From Prosopocoilus inquinatus (Eukaryota; Arthropoda; Insecta; Coleoptera; Lucanidae), in contig CM069877.1 in the NCBI GenBank assembly GCA_036172665.1, positions 24,329,001 through 24,393,000 of the forward strand: a stretch of DNA of 64,000 nucleotides. The letters are read 5' to 3'. Each line of letters opens with the position of its first letter. Within the stretch, counting starts at the first letter, position 1. This document shows, piece after piece, positions 1 to 11,079 of this stretch. The position numbers and the translations under genes are program-made. The notes beneath the pieces are model-generated. The model did no database searches, was not told where the DNA came from, and saw only the letters and a list, made by a program, of their open reading frames with translations.

Positions 1-109
1 ACGGGTGGCTCTCAAAAGCCACCATGAAAAGGATACGTTGAGCAATAAGGTGTGTCTGATTCGACGTATCTGCTGTACAAAGATGACCGAAAATGACAAC
101 ATGGAGAGC

Positions 110-700
110 ATATTGCAAAGCTAACAAACTTGTTTCAAAAATTAATAGATCTTGGTGAAGAACTTAAAGACAGATGGGTTGTTGGAATGATTTTAAGCAG
201 TGTTCCTCGAAGCTACGATACTCTTGTTACTGCATCAGAGACAAGACCAGAAGCGGATTAAACACTGAGTTTGGCTAAGTCAAAAATCCTCAGTGAATAA
301 AATCGGCGAAAGAAAGTAAATGATAGTCGGAAAGAAAGTAAAGAAGCTGTCCTCAAAAGTCCTCAAAAAATATATCTTGCTTCTTTTGTAAGAAAAGTGA
401 TCACGTAAAACGTGATTGCACTAAATACAGGATGTGGAAAGAAAAACAGGGCAAAATAAAAAAAGTTAAGAAGGATCAGCAAGTAAAGAACGAGAAACTC
501 AATAAAGGAAAACAATTGGAAGAATTCTTATTCATGGTTCATACAGGAAAAGGTGCAGGTGGGGCAATTGATTCAGATGCAACTTGCCACATTGCAAGTG
601 ACAAAAATTATTTAATGTCCTTAGACTATGTAAAATGCAACGATATTCATGGGACTAATGGTACGAAAATGTAAATGTTGTAGGAAAAGGTACTATAGAA
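110..700 (+). pseudogene. copia Gag and protease remnant
   Basis: From about 120 the translation resembles the copia Gag UBN2/DUF4219-type domain (LGEELKDRWVVGMILSSVP). It is broken by a TAA near 258 and by a frame change. A CCHC zinc knuckle, C-x2-C-x4-H-x4-C (CFFCKKSDHVKRDC), lies at about 379-420 and would bind genomic RNA. After it the same frame (432-674) holds the aspartic protease motif, but the expected DSGAT reads DSDAT, so the active-site Gly is replaced. The frame ends shortly after. Non-functional. Confidence 0.82.
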
Positions 701-924
701 TTGAATTTGTCAACGCAAGAAATAAAAATCAACTGCTGTAGTTTCCGACGTTCTGTATGCTCCTGCTATCAAGGGCAATTTACTCTCAGAAGACTATTGG
801 ACAAGGCTTTAAAATAAATTTCATCCCCGGTGCTTGCGAAATTTTACAGAAGGAAAAGCAAATCGGAATTGCGGACGAACATTCAGGTTTATTTCTTCTA
901 CGTTAACCCAGTAAAGCATATGAA

Positions 925-1720
925 GTGACTGAGCATAAACCAAATTGCATTCATCATTGGCATAGAGTGTCCAGTCCAGAAGCAATAAAAGGATTATGTT
1001 CAAGAGGATTGGTGGATGATTTGATAATTAAAGACTGCGGCACGAAAGTGTACTGTGAAATATGTCCAAAAGGTAAAATGACACGTTTGACATTTCCCAA
1101 AAAGTCATCGCAAAATTCGACAGTATTAGATCTCATTCATAGCGATGTTTGTGGACCTATTTAGACAGTTTCACCAAGCGGCAAGCGCTACATACTTCCA
1201 TTTATCGACGATTTTTCTCTGTATACAGTTATTTACCTGCTAGAGCAGAAATCTGAAGTCGAAACAAAAATCAGGGAGTATGTAGAATTGGTGAAAAATA
1301 AGTTCGAAAGAAAGCCTAAAATAATTAGATCGGATCGAGGAAGAGAGTACATGGCAAGCAAAGTTATCGAATTTTTACGAAACGAGGGGATCCAAATTGC
1401 CTTTTAGTTTTTGGGCTGAAGCTGTTGACACCGCTAACTATCTTCAAAATCGTTCACAAACTCGAGCTGTTGAAAGAACTTCTTAGGAGTTATGAAATGG
1501 AAGCAAACCAGGTACCAAACATTTGGCGATTTTTGGATGTCAATGTTTTGTTCATATTCCAGAAGAAAAGCGGAGAAAGTTGGACAGCGTAGGGACACCG
1601 ATGATTTTCGTCGGCTACGATGAACATTCGAAAGCCTACAGGTGTTACGATCCAAGTCGAAAGAAGATTGTCATAAATCGTGATGTTCGCTTTACAGAAA
1701 GTCTTTATCAAGAGCCAAGC
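925..1720 (+). pseudogene. copia integrase remnant
   Basis: The GAG-pre-integrase zinc-binding part (HHWHR, then CEICPKGK) lies at 940-1075. The catalytic core begins with HSDVCGPI near 1140 and is stopped at once by TAG (about 1162). It continues in frame with DDFS and RSDRGREYM (about 1330-1353), the DDE-type metal-binding residues. Another break comes at about 1405. The C-terminal half (from 1523) shows the copia signature FVGYDEHSKAYRCYDP followed by RDVRF. The enzyme would insert cDNA into the host chromosome; at least two stops make this copy dead. Confidence 0.85.
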
Positions 1721-1980
1721 AGAGATTTGGACTTGACTAAAAGGGACAATAAAAGAGATTCAGACGAATTTGTCGATATTGGAATCGACGTAAGCCGTAG
1801 TGAAGGAAATTCGGAAGAAGAATTACTTCAAGATAACTTCGATCACTCAAGTGACGAAGAAGAAAACTTTTCGGAACAAAGACAAGTACGCGTATCTCAG
1901 CGTGCGAATAAAAGAAAACCAGCGCGTCGATTAATCGAAGAGATTAGTAAGGTGCAGACTGGGTAACGGAGCTAAAAACT

Positions 1981-2803
1981 TTGGAAGACGTTATGGTCAG
2001 TAATCAAAAGGTCGAATGGATCAAAGCCATGGATAGCGAGATGAATTCTTTAAAGAAAAATGGAACTTGGGTATTGTGTAAACTGTCGAGTGATCGGAAG
2101 GCAATTGGTTGCAAATGGGTTTACAAAATAAAAGCTGATGCAGATGGTAATATACGCTGTTACAAGGCACGGCTTGTTGCCCAAGGATTTTCTCAGCAAT
2201 ATGGAATAGATTACGACGAAGTATTTGCTCCTATGCTAAGGCAAGCGATATTCAGAATTTTATTAACAATTACTGCGAGTCAAGAGATGTTTGTGCGACT
2301 CTTGGACGCTAAGACAGCGTTTTTAAACGGAAAATTTAAGGAAATCATTTACATGAAGCAGCCACCAGGGCATGAAGAAGAGACCAAAGTAGACCATGTT
2401 TATTTGCCTATATGGGCTCAAGCAGGCTGCGAGATCGTGGAATTAAGCTATTCATGGTGTATTAACTAAAGCAAATTTTAGTCAAGGCACCGCAGATCCA
2501 TGTTCATACACGAAAAATTACAAAACTGAATGGTGTTTTGTACTGATTTACGTTCATGACTTGATTGTGGCATGTAAACTACAGGAAGGAATAGAACAAG
2601 TGAAGAAGATGCTTTCATCGGAATTTGAAATGCAGAATCTTGGTGATATCCGACAATATTTGGGTTTAGAGACTCTAAAGGACCAAGACAGACATTATCA
2701 AATATCTCAGACGGGATATATCAATCGAATTGCGGTATTATTTGGGTTAAAAGGTGCAAAGTTGTCGAATGTATCAGTTGATTCAAGCTACCAGAAATCA
2801 TAG
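1981..2803 (+). pseudogene. copia reverse transcriptase (RVT_2) remnant
   Basis: The frame 1981-2469 carries RVT_2 motifs: WVYKIKADADG, YKARLVAQGFSQQYGIDY, and LLDAKTAFLNG around the first catalytic Asp. A frameshift near 2410 moves the rest to the frame 2561-2803. There the YVDD box reads YVHD (about 2549-2560), losing one catalytic Asp, followed by GDIRQYLGLE. RNase H is missing and the element ends near 2803. Inactive. Confidence 0.87.
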
Positions 2804-3438
2804 ATCCAATTCTTGCAGTTTTTGGTCTGCTTAGGCTAAGTTAGGGTTAGAAGATTTGTGTAATTAAGAAATCTAAAGTAATAACATAAAATTTAATGTA
2901 AAAAAAGCCTACATCAGATATATGAAAAATCGTTTCAAATTTTCTTGTGTACGCAACAATTAAAAATCCAAGAGCAAATTTGATTGTTTTAAATACTGCT
3001 TATGGATATAAATGAATGAGCTAACGATTCGTGAAAGGTAAGTACCAGATCCCCATTTACTTCTTCACTCTTGAGCAAAACTGAGAATATAGAAAATCTT
3101 GCTTTTCTCGCAAATACTAGAATACTAGACCGAACAAAATTTTGTCTGGCAATCAAGACACACATTTTGTAAATAACTATTGAATCCTACTAAAACTTTG
3201 TCTACTATGCTCAGCAATTCCAAATTACAACAATTTTTAAATTTTCGTATCTTGAATAAGTGCTATTTTTAGCAACACTGAAAGTTGCTCACCAGCGTTG
3301 TCCTACTTATATTTGGTTATCGAACATGCACAAACTATTGGCGCAAAAAGGTTTAAAAAAATCAATAATAAAAAATTTTCCCATATGGTGCCAACTTTTT
3401 GGCGGTCACTGTATATTGATAATATCGATATACAACTC
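2804..3438. other. Unassigned AT-rich sequence
   Basis: No coding region, RNA gene or clear repeat structure recognised. Confidence 0.5.
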
Positions 3439-3440
3439 TA

Positions 3441-3629
3441 CACAGAGAAAAATTAATGTCAAAATGAAGACAGAAACAAATGTTATAGGAAATATTTGCA
3501 CAATTGTAGGACAAGACGCTATTCTTATAATAAAATTTACTACAATTGTACACATATTTGCTACAATTTGTTTCCGTCTTCATTTTGATTACAATTTGTA
3601 TTACTTTTTACTATTCATTTTTCTCTGTG
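3441..3629. mobile_element. TA-flanked MITE, 189 bp
   Basis: The ends are inverted repeats beginning CACAGAGAAAAA, and a second inner match (AAAATGAAGACRGAAACAAA) makes the element largely palindromic. TA dinucleotides sit at 3439-3440 and 3630-3631, as expected for a Tc1/mariner-mobilised MITE. The open frames inside are by-products of the palindrome. Confidence 0.7.
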
Positions 3630-3631
3630 TA

Positions 3632-4711
3632 TTATCGAATGCCGATGGAAAAAAATAAAAATTATCGATATATCGATGAGTAGATAATACAGAATTTGCG
3701 CAAAGGCACCGTTACGTTATAAATGCATCGTTACAAATTAGAAAAAGCAGTTAATACTTTAAAATGGAAAGGAAAAGCACAAAATTTGAAGAATATGCGC
3801 TTAAACTTTGATAATATTTGAATACGGTGCTTCTCCTATTCGTTTCCAAGCAATAATTGCATTTTAAATTTTATAACGTTTGCATTTATAACATAGCGAG
3901 GTATCTGCGCAAACTCTATATTATCAACAAGCTGATGAATCAATTAATCGATATATCGATTTTTGAAACTATCGTCATTCAATAGGGAAATTTTGTTATC
4001 GCACAGCCCTAGTTGCAAGTCAGTATCGATTGCAGTGCACTGCAAGAGAATCCCTTGGACACTTATTTCGACTCTGTTTGGGGACTCCTCAGTAAAATGA
4101 GTAGCTCGTTAATTTCGTTGAAGTGAAACTGACCTGTCCGGGTTATATCGAAATTGAGTGCACATGTTGACTACAGTTTCCAAAGCGTATTCGCACGACC
4201 AATTTTTGTCCTAACCTTATATCAAAAATGCCATCCTGCACGAAATCAGGTCATAGCGGGGAATTTTGAAATGCAGCAAGTCGGTTTCGATTGCAGTAAA
4301 CTTGCAGATTAAAATTTGTTCTATGGATGGGGGAAGAAGTACAGAATGTCTCAATTTTTAAGGAACTCAAGGTTTACTGTGTTAAGAAGATAAATAACGC
4401 TATTCCATTCCAAAGTTAGTATATGAGAAATTGTCTCACACGCTTAAATTTACATGCATAAAGCCAAATGCCTGGTGGTACTGGTGGGGGTATGCGTGCG
4501 GTCTCTCGTGACGTCAGAATAGACTATGACGATTTTGATTGGTCGCGATCCACGGCGCATGAACAGTCGGTACCGTTACCAATAACAACGCAACTGTATA
4601 TGATGATTTTAAATTGAGCTTCAGTTTGGACGAGTAGACGACGTAGACCTGAGACCCATACGAAAAATGTCGAATCCGTTCCATATTGGATGAGGCAACT
4701 TCCCATATACT
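3632..4711. other. Unassigned non-coding sequence with two ATCGATATATCGAT palindromes
   Basis: No gene seen. A 14-bp palindrome (ATCGATATATCGAT) occurs near 3665 and again near 3952; these may be ends of an old element, but no further pairing was found. Confidence 0.4.
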
Positions 4712-4712
4712 A

Positions 4713-4838
4713 ATAGCGTTTTTCGCTGGTTGCACCAGTGTGCACTGAGTGTATCTCTGTCTCGTTTTAATATATAAAGTTGAACCGAGATGGAGATACA
4801 CTCAGTGCGCACTGGTGCAGCCAGTGGAAAACGCTATA
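4713..4838. repeat. Palindromic MITE-like hairpin
   Basis: Inverted arms of about 55 bp (left AGCGTTTTTCGCTGG, then GTGCACTGAGTGTATCTC; right reverse complement with few mismatches) surround a short AT spacer. The outer motif AGCGTTTT and inner TGCAC resemble the elements at 21826-21931 and 32024-32132. Confidence 0.6.
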
Positions 4839-4839
4839 A

Positions 4840-6209
4840 CTTTGATTCCATTCCACGTTTCTCGTCCCCTAAATTAAAAATAAGATTTACTTACAAAAGA
4901 AACTGTATCGTCGAACTGAAAAGTATTAGATTTATAATAAGGGTTACTAAGTTTTGAAAACCAATTTTCAATATTTCACCGTGCACTTACCTAAGTATCA
5001 CCAAAATACACGATATTTCATCGCCTAACGGCTTTTTTTATCAAAAAGAAAAAAGGAATAATGTTTCTTTTCACGAAACACTACTTTTATTTCGGTTGAA
5101 TCTTAGAATACATGAAAAATTAACTACAAAGATTCAAAAAAATGTCATCTCCCCCTCAATTATCCTACTTCATTTGCAGATATTCGAGAAGTTTAATGCA
5201 GCCTAGCATTTAGAGTGGTATTGATCCAATTATGTTTGTATGTAGTAGGTCCATTTAATGCCTTGTTGACACACAACGTTCCATGTTTGCAACTATATAT
5301 TTTCGTTTGTAAAGAGTGGAAGCGCGGTAATTAATAATTGTCTGATTTCCTCTTGATAACCGATTTCAATTTATCACCTTATCAAGTTTATAAATAATAT
5401 AATTCGCTCTGTGGAATAGGTAGGTACATCTCAAGAATATCACTTGTTTACTTCTACCGTTTCTATGCTAATTAAATAATTAATTGTAAATTTCGGACAA
5501 ATAATTCCATGACCTACTTTTAAAATTTGTTTAGTCAAATGGTACCTATTTATACTTACCTGGTAAAAATTACATTCATTTGATTCCCTATTTAAATTGT
5601 AAATATCTAAAGAGTAGTAGATCAAAGATTTTTGTACCTGCTTGGCATCTCTTATTATATTGTTAATAATGTTTCCTACATTCACATACATACATGTCCA
5701 TCTGAAAAGCATAGCCGTATGTCTTCCGTATTCCGATCAAAGCTGGAATCGAAATATAGTTTTAATAACGGGAATAAAAAAATAATGATAAGTGCCTCAA
5801 AATCATGAAATAAAAGCAATAAACAGGCAATGTAATTTAGTTAATTTTCTCCTGTTATTACCAGTCGATACAAAATTAAGCTATGTCGCAAAGTGAGAAC
5901 CACTACCGATTCATAATGTATAAAGCTGCCCCCATACTGATGAAGCAAAAACTTACTACAATGTGATACGTTACGACTTTTCACACATTGATGAAACATT
6001 TTACTGTATTCTAAACAAATAAAATCCCTTTTACAAAAAAATATTTAACCTCTCATACATAATATCTGCTTTTTATTTATTTACCATCAAGTAGGTCGTG
6101 ATTTTATTTTATTAGGTTGGCTATTAAAGTAAAAGTAGACAATGTCATTATAACATATGCCAAAATGTGTAACTTTAAATCAAATAGATCAACCGGTGTT
6201 ATCAACTGT
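4840..6209. other. Unassigned AT-rich sequence
   Basis: No supported gene. TTAGGTTGGCTATTAAAGT at about 6114 looks like a mariner inverted-repeat end, but no partner or transposase was found next to it. Confidence 0.4.
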
Positions 6210-6476
6210 CAACTTTTAGAAATTTCCGTTTTTATTTAAAACCTCGAACAGCCCCTGGACAGCTGCTTCAGCCCTGCTTGGGGCTTCTTCAGCAGAGACG
6301 CAGCTCGACATTCCCACCGCAGACCAAAAACGACTTGCCCAATTTATTCGCAATTGCGATGTAAGAATGATGAACAGATAAAATAACGACATCTTACTAT
6401 CGCTTTTTGACCTGACATTGCAGTAGGATAGACAAATTGAAGCGGGATTTGCTCCTAATGAGTCCCCCATGGGGGA
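6210..6476 (-). mobile_element. Hammerhead retrozyme unit (family A), minus strand
   Basis: About 267 bp homologous to the 312-bp monomer of the array at 8338-9653, in minus orientation, with an internal deletion just after the ribozyme (near 6215-6240). It includes a complete hammerhead. It is cut off on the right in the GTCCCCCATGGGGG palindrome, where the 6478-7190 inverted repeat begins. Confidence 0.8.
6251..6299 (-). ncRNA. Type I hammerhead ribozyme (family A)
   Basis: Minus strand 5' to 3': stem I GUCUCUG, core CUGAAGA, stem II AGCCC-CAAGCA-GGGCU, GAAG (GAAA in the other copies), palindromic stem III, cleavage site GUC, then CAGGGGC closing stem I. Relative to the array copies, changes on both strands of stem I keep all seven pairs. 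Confidence 0.85.
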
Positions 6477-6477
6477 T

Positions 6478-7190
6478 AATTTATCAAATTATATTGCCTA
6501 ATCAGTCGATGCAATTTTTTTTTAAACATGTAATTTAAAAATTTATCGGCAGCAGTACATTTGCCAGAAGAAGAACTTTTCAATTTGTCTCGTTTTTTCG
6601 TCAATATATCCCCTATACACTTTTGTGACGTCTCCAATAAGTATTTCTAAATGAAAAGTACGCTTACAAATTTAAAATATTGTAGTCACTGCAAAAATTC
6701 CCTCTAATCTTTCGATTTGCTCCTAATGAGTCCCCCATGGGGGACTCATTAGGAGCCACTTCAATTCCCACTTCAATTTGTCTATCCTACTGCAATGTCA
6801 GGTCAAAAAGCGATAGTAAGATGTCGCTATTTTATCTGTTAATTATTTTATGTCAAAATGGTGAAAATTGTAAGATGCGGCATGAAAATTACTACACAAA
6901 AAGCATTTTAAGGTACCAAACGGACAGGCCAGAATTGGGGAAAATGGAAATTATCGAAAGATTAGAGGAAATTTTTGCAGTGACTACAATATTTTAAATT
7001 TGTAAGCGTACTTTTCATTTAGAAATACTTATTGCAGACGTCACAAAAGTGTATAGGGGATATATTGACGAAAAAACGAGACAAATTAAAAAGTTCTTCT
7101 TCTGGCAAATGTACTGCTGTCGATAAATTTTTAAATTACATGTTTAAAAAAGATTTGCATCGACTGATTAGGCAATATAATTTGATAAAT
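6478..7190. repeat. Inverted repeat (about 235-bp arms) around a retrozyme fragment
   Basis: 6478-6712 and 6952-7190 are near-perfect reverse complements. The centre (6713-6850) is a plus-strand retrozyme fragment, so together with 6210-6476 the locus is again head-to-head. The arms contain an unrecognised coding-like stretch (KCIGDILTKKRDKLKSSSSG on minus). This may be a fragment of an unidentified element. Confidence 0.75.
6713..6850 (+). mobile_element. Retrozyme fragment (family A) without ribozyme
   Basis: It matches the monomer from GATTTGCTCCTAATGAGTCC to GTCGCTATTTTATCTGTT, and includes a perfect local hairpin around CCCCCATGGGGG. It ends at the same monomer position that bounds the other insertions. 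Confidence 0.75.
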
Positions 7191-8324
7191 GAAAAATACA
7201 CCTTGTGACGAAAAGAAAATAGTGCACATTGTTTCATTTGCAATAACTTTAAACTCAAAATGACTTTCATTGTCAAAGTTTAGTTACATGCATAAGTACC
7301 ACTTTTTCCCTAAATTTTCACGGCATACTTCGATGGTAAATAAATAAAAAACAGATATTAAATCAAAGAGTAAGTTTTAATCACATTGATGCAAAGCAAA
7401 TCATGAGTCGAAAGTTTAATTACTGTCGTGAAAGTAATTATTGCCGGTATGAGAACAACTATTATAGAAACTATCATCTATCGTCGTGTAAATTACTTGA
7501 AAATCGCTTTTACGCTCGCGATAGTATAATTCGTCTAAAACATTCGTTTACATGATAGTTTCTGTGAGAGTTGCTGTCAGGAGAGCAAAAGTTACTCTCA
7601 CGAGGGCTACTATCGCAAAAACTCGCACCGTAAAAACGAAGCTCAAGTCTGTCTATTTGACAAAATTGGTTTTCAGAGCCGTACAAAGCGTATCTCTGAA
7701 TTCGGTTCTTACTCTCACGAGAACAACTATCACGGAAACTCTCACCGTGACAACGAGGCTTTCGAACACAAAATTATTATTTCTAATGAAACGTTCTATA
7801 CAAAAAAAAAAAAACTAAAAAATGTTGCCTGATGGAAAACGAGTAAATGATCAACGATACTTTATTTACGAATTCTTTTTAGCTGATTGAATAGTAAGAA
7901 TCTTATATTTGAGAAAATAATGTGTGGTACTCAGACTAAAGTGACTAGATTAACAAAATAACATTAACGGGAAAAGAAACAGTAATAGATTCATTCGCGT
8001 TATATTCGTTCTGCTCTTATCTGAAATATGCGATAAAATATGCGTATCGTTAAAAGATCCTGTTATACTATATGCATAAAAAAATTTTCAGTATTGCAAT
8101 CAAATCGAGTCCTTATGTGTTAACTTGAATACATTTCTATATTGTAAGTAGTTCAGTGTTCAGTGTACAGTAATAACGGCGAAACAATTAGGGATGTGTG
8201 GTGGAGACATCGTATATGGAATGAAGTATTGGAAAAGCCACACACCATAACCATGGGCATAGGCATCCTTATAAAATAAAACACAATAACAAAAATAATA
8301 CGACTGAAAAGAAGTTTTTAAAAC
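7191..8324. other. Unassigned; contains a degenerate direct repeat
   Basis: 7585-7640 and 7705-7760 share ACTCTCACGAG..ACTATC..AAACTC..ACCGT, a degenerate direct repeat about 118 bp apart. The 88-codon frame over it reflects the repeat and is not a supported gene. The rest is AT-rich. Confidence 0.45.
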
Positions 8325-8337
8325 GAAAAGAAAATAA
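8325..8337. repeat. Target-site duplication, left copy (13 bp)
   Basis: GAAAAGAAAATAA; identical copy at 9654-9666. Confidence 0.8.
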
Positions 8338-8526
8338 ACATATAAAATAGCGACATCTTACTATCGCTTTTTGACCTAACATTGCAGTAGGATAGACAAA
8401 CTGAAGCGGGATTTGCTCCTAATGAGTCCCCCATGCAAGGCGGCCATGCTTGCTGTCAAAGCATAATGAAAGATTTTAGAAAAATTTTGTGCAAATCGTT
8501 TTTGATTGCAGTGAGAACCTCGAGCA

Positions 8527-8575
8527 GCCTCTGGACAGCTGTTTCAGCCCTGCTTGGGGCTTCTTCAGCAGAAAC
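8527..8575 (-). ncRNA. Hammerhead ribozyme, minus-strand monomer
   Basis: Minus strand: GUUUCUG / CUGAAGA / AGCCC-CAAGCA-GGGCU / GAAA / ACAGCUGU-type stem III / GUC / CAGAGGC. Stem I forms seven pairs, two of them G-U. Predicted cleavage is between 8534 and 8533 on the minus strand. Confidence 0.9.
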
Positions 8576-8931
8576 GTAGCTCGACATTCCCACTGCAGAC
8601 CAAAAACGACTTGCCCAATTTATTCGCAATTGCGATGTAAGAGTGATGAACATATAAAATAGCGACATCTTACTATCGCTTTTTGACCTAACATTGCAGT
8701 AGGATAGACAAACTGAAGCGGGATTTGCTCCTAATGAGTCCCCCATGCAAGGCGGCCATGCTTGCTGTCAAAGCATAATGAAAGATTTTAGAAAAATGTC
8801 TATCCTACTGCAATGTTAGGTCAAAAAGCGATAGTAAGATGTCGCTATTTTATATGTTCATCACTCTTACATCGCAATTGCGAATAAATTGGGCAAGTCG
8901 TTTTTGGTCTGCAGTGGGAATGTCGAGCTAC

Positions 8932-8980
8932 GTTTCTGCTGAAGAAGCCCCAAGCAGGGCTGAAACAGCTGTCCAGAGGC
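8932..8980 (+). ncRNA. Hammerhead ribozyme, array unit 1
   Basis: Stem I 8932-8938 pairs with 8974-8980. Core CUGAAGA is at 8939-8945; stem II is 8946-8950 with 8957-8961; GAAA is 8962-8965. The self-complementary stem III (ACAGCUGU) is 8965-8972. Cleavage is predicted after C8973. The 8-nt palindrome cannot form a long hairpin in one molecule but can pair between two copies, so dimeric cleavage is expected. Confidence 0.92.
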
Positions 8981-9243
8981 TGCTCGAGGTTCTCACTGCA
9001 ATCAAAAACGATTTGCACAAAATTTTTCTAAAATCTTTCATTATGCTTTGACAGCAAGCATGGCCGCCTTGCATGGGGGACTCATTAGGAGCAAATCCCG
9101 CTTCAGTTTGTCTATCCTACTGCAATGTTAGGTCAAAAAGCGATAGTAAGATGTCGCTATTTTATATGTTCATCACTCTTACATCGCAATTGCGAATAAA
9201 TTGGGCAAGTCGTTTTTGGTCTGCAGTGGGAATGTCGAGCTAC

Positions 9244-9292
9244 GTTTCCGCTGAAGAAGCCCCAAGCAGGGCTGAAACAGCTGTCCAGAGGC
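9244..9292 (+). ncRNA. Hammerhead ribozyme, array unit 2
   Basis: Same as unit 1 except that stem I reads GUUUCCG, which gives one C-A mismatch. Cleavage after C9285. Core residues are intact. Confidence 0.9.
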
Positions 9293-9555
9293 TGCTCGAG
9301 GTTCTCACTGCAATCAAAAACGATTTGCACAAAATTTTTCTAAAATCTTTCATTATGCTTTGACAGCAAGCATGGCCGCCTTGCATGGGGGACTCATTAG
9401 GAGCAAATCCCGCTTCAGTTTGTCTATCCTACTGCAATGTTAGGTCAAAAAGCGATAGTAAGATGTCGCTATTTTATATGTTCATCACTCTTACATCGCA
9501 ATTGCGAATAAATTGGGCAAGTCGTTTTTGGTCTGCAGTGGGAATGTCGAGCTAC

Positions 9556-9604
9556 GTTTCTGCTGAAGAAGCCCCAAGCAGGGCTGAAACAGCTGTCCAG
9601 AGGC
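9556..9604 (+). ncRNA. Hammerhead ribozyme, array unit 3
   Basis: Identical in core and stems to unit 1. Cleavage after C9597; the unit ends 56 nt later at the target-site duplication. Confidence 0.92.
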
Positions 9605-9653
9605 TGCTCGAGGTTCTCACTGCAATCAAAAACGATTTGCACAAAATTTTTCT

Positions 9654-9666
9654 GAAAAGAAAATAA
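9654..9666. repeat. Target-site duplication, right copy (13 bp)
   Basis: GAAAAGAAAATAA; identical copy at 8325-8337. It also marks the first base of homology with the segmental duplicate at 54404. Confidence 0.8.
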
Positions 9667-10328
9667 TGCAATTTTTGACTTGGACATATTTAATTAGTCC
9701 TACCTAATAATTAAATTAGCGATTTGCCACCGACCAGCATTAAATGAGGTACTATGCCCGCCAAAAAAAATCCTGGACAACTCTCTACATGCATTTGAGT
9801 TATTTATTAGTTTGAATTGAGCTTTAAGCCATTCATCTTGTTATTTAGAGCTTATTTCTATGGTAACGTAAAAACAGTTCGATATATTTACAGTAGGACA
9901 TATTACGTGTCCCAGATTTTTTTGGCGGGCATAGTACTTCACTGAAAATTAAAATTAAAATTAAATTAAAAATAAATTCTAGTTTTCATCGAAACATACA
10001 ATATCTAAGTACTCAAGTAGGTACAGACTTAGAATTAATTCTTCTAAATAAAATAGTTTTAATTCAATTAAAAATGTAATTATAAGTTAACATAGAGGAA
10101 AAAGTGAACGTTTAACTTAACTTTTTCTCTGGACTTAGTACTCTTTATTTGCTTTGGTTTCGTTTTTCTTCGAATATCCTGTTTTATATTGTTTCAAAGC
10201 TAACCCGGAGGAGGAACGACTTTAGACAAACACAAGTTCCAAAAATAAATGAAGACTGTTAAAAGCAGATAAACAATTGGAGGTAGAATTAATAATCCTT
10301 TGAAGTAATTACATCTCAAAAATTAAGA

Positions 10329-10498
10329 TCAATTCTCACACGGCAGCGCGCCACGACGCGTTATTTTGCTGCCTCTAAAAGTTGTCATGGTTTTAAATGA
10401 AGCAATTATTACTCGGCAGCATTTTATGTCAAAAAATTACATGTAAAAGCATAGGAACCAAAATGACGCGACGCGACGCGCTGCCGTGTGAGAATTGA
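10329..10498. mobile_element. MITE with 22-bp inverted ends (copy 1)
   Basis: TCAATTCTCACACGGCAGCG at the left end is repeated inverted at the right end. A GC-rich GACGCGACGCG block lies just inside the right end and its counterpart inside the left. The paralogous copy is 56306-56475, so insertion predates the duplication. Confidence 0.7.
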
Positions 10499-11079
10499 GC
10501 CTTAGATGGATTTATATAGCTACAGTTGATTGCAGAAAAATTGAATGGGTATACCGACAAAATCAAAACAGCAAAATTTTACAATTTGTTGACAATGTAA
10601 ATTCACTTTTCCAATTCTCAAGTTTTATATTTCAGACAGGATTTATTTGAAAATTAAACATCTTTCACATTGACATTAAAAGTAAGACTAACACGAACGA
10701 ATTAAACCAGAAAAAAATAACTGTACTCGATTTTTTTTAATTAACTGTACCGTAACTTTATCTTTGCTTGTACCTTATATCTTATTTGATTCCAAATTGA
10801 CAGTGGGGAAAGGACATCAGACTGACACTGTATAAGAAGAACCTGTACAAAACCAATCAATCACTAATCTATTAAGTCTATTCTATAAGTATTTCGTATT
10901 GATTTTTATGCTTATTACGATTGTTGTGTAACAAGCACAATTAATTTCTTTAAAAAAATCTCTTCAAATGATTGTTAAGGCATACCCATGTGTAGGTATT
11001 CTGTGACCACCAACTCATTTCAATTAATATCTAAAAATAATTGAAGAGAAATGAATTGGTATGTAACTTAACTATCAAA

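Larger units (their letters stand above)
1..2803 (+). mobile_element. Decayed Ty1/copia LTR retrotransposon internal region
   Basis: Reading along the plus strand, fragments follow the Ty1/copia order Gag, zinc knuckle, protease, integrase, reverse transcriptase, which is diagnostic of this superfamily (integrase before RT). No LTRs are visible: the left part runs off the window and the right end stops inside RT, before any RNase H. Several frameshifts and stop codons separate the fragments, and key protease and RT residues are altered, so this copy cannot be autonomous. Confidence in family is high; the exact right limit is uncertain. Confidence 0.9.
8338..9653. mobile_element. Hammerhead retrozyme array: 312-bp monomers, head-to-head, 13-bp TSD
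   Basis: The left part (8338-8796) is about 1.5 monomers on the minus strand. The right part (8797-9653) is about 2.7 monomers on the plus strand. Equivalent positions recur exactly every 312 bp (cleavage sites at 8973, 9285 and 9597; the minus units also at 312). The direct repeat GAAAAGAAAATAA lies at 8325-8337 and 9654-9666. The right-hand flank is also present at 54404 without the array. Tandem units with type I hammerheads, no protein coding capacity and a target duplication match the definition of animal retrozymes, which are thought to produce small circular RNAs. Monomers differ by only a few bases, so the insertion looks young. Confidence 0.88.

Noticed and set aside
7552..7818. 88-codon Thr/Arg-rich frame as a gene
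   Set aside because: It arises from a degenerate direct repeat and has no homology I recognise.
8797..9653. CRISPR or simple satellite array
   Set aside because: The repeats are contiguous without spacers, and the array is bounded by a target-site duplication with an inverted left part; a retrozyme explains it better.
8456..9687. Repeated 70-96 codon frames (MGDSLGA-type) as a protein family
   Set aside because: They are a by-product of the 312-bp monomer; other copies carry stops and frameshifts, and the stretch overlaps a structured ribozyme.
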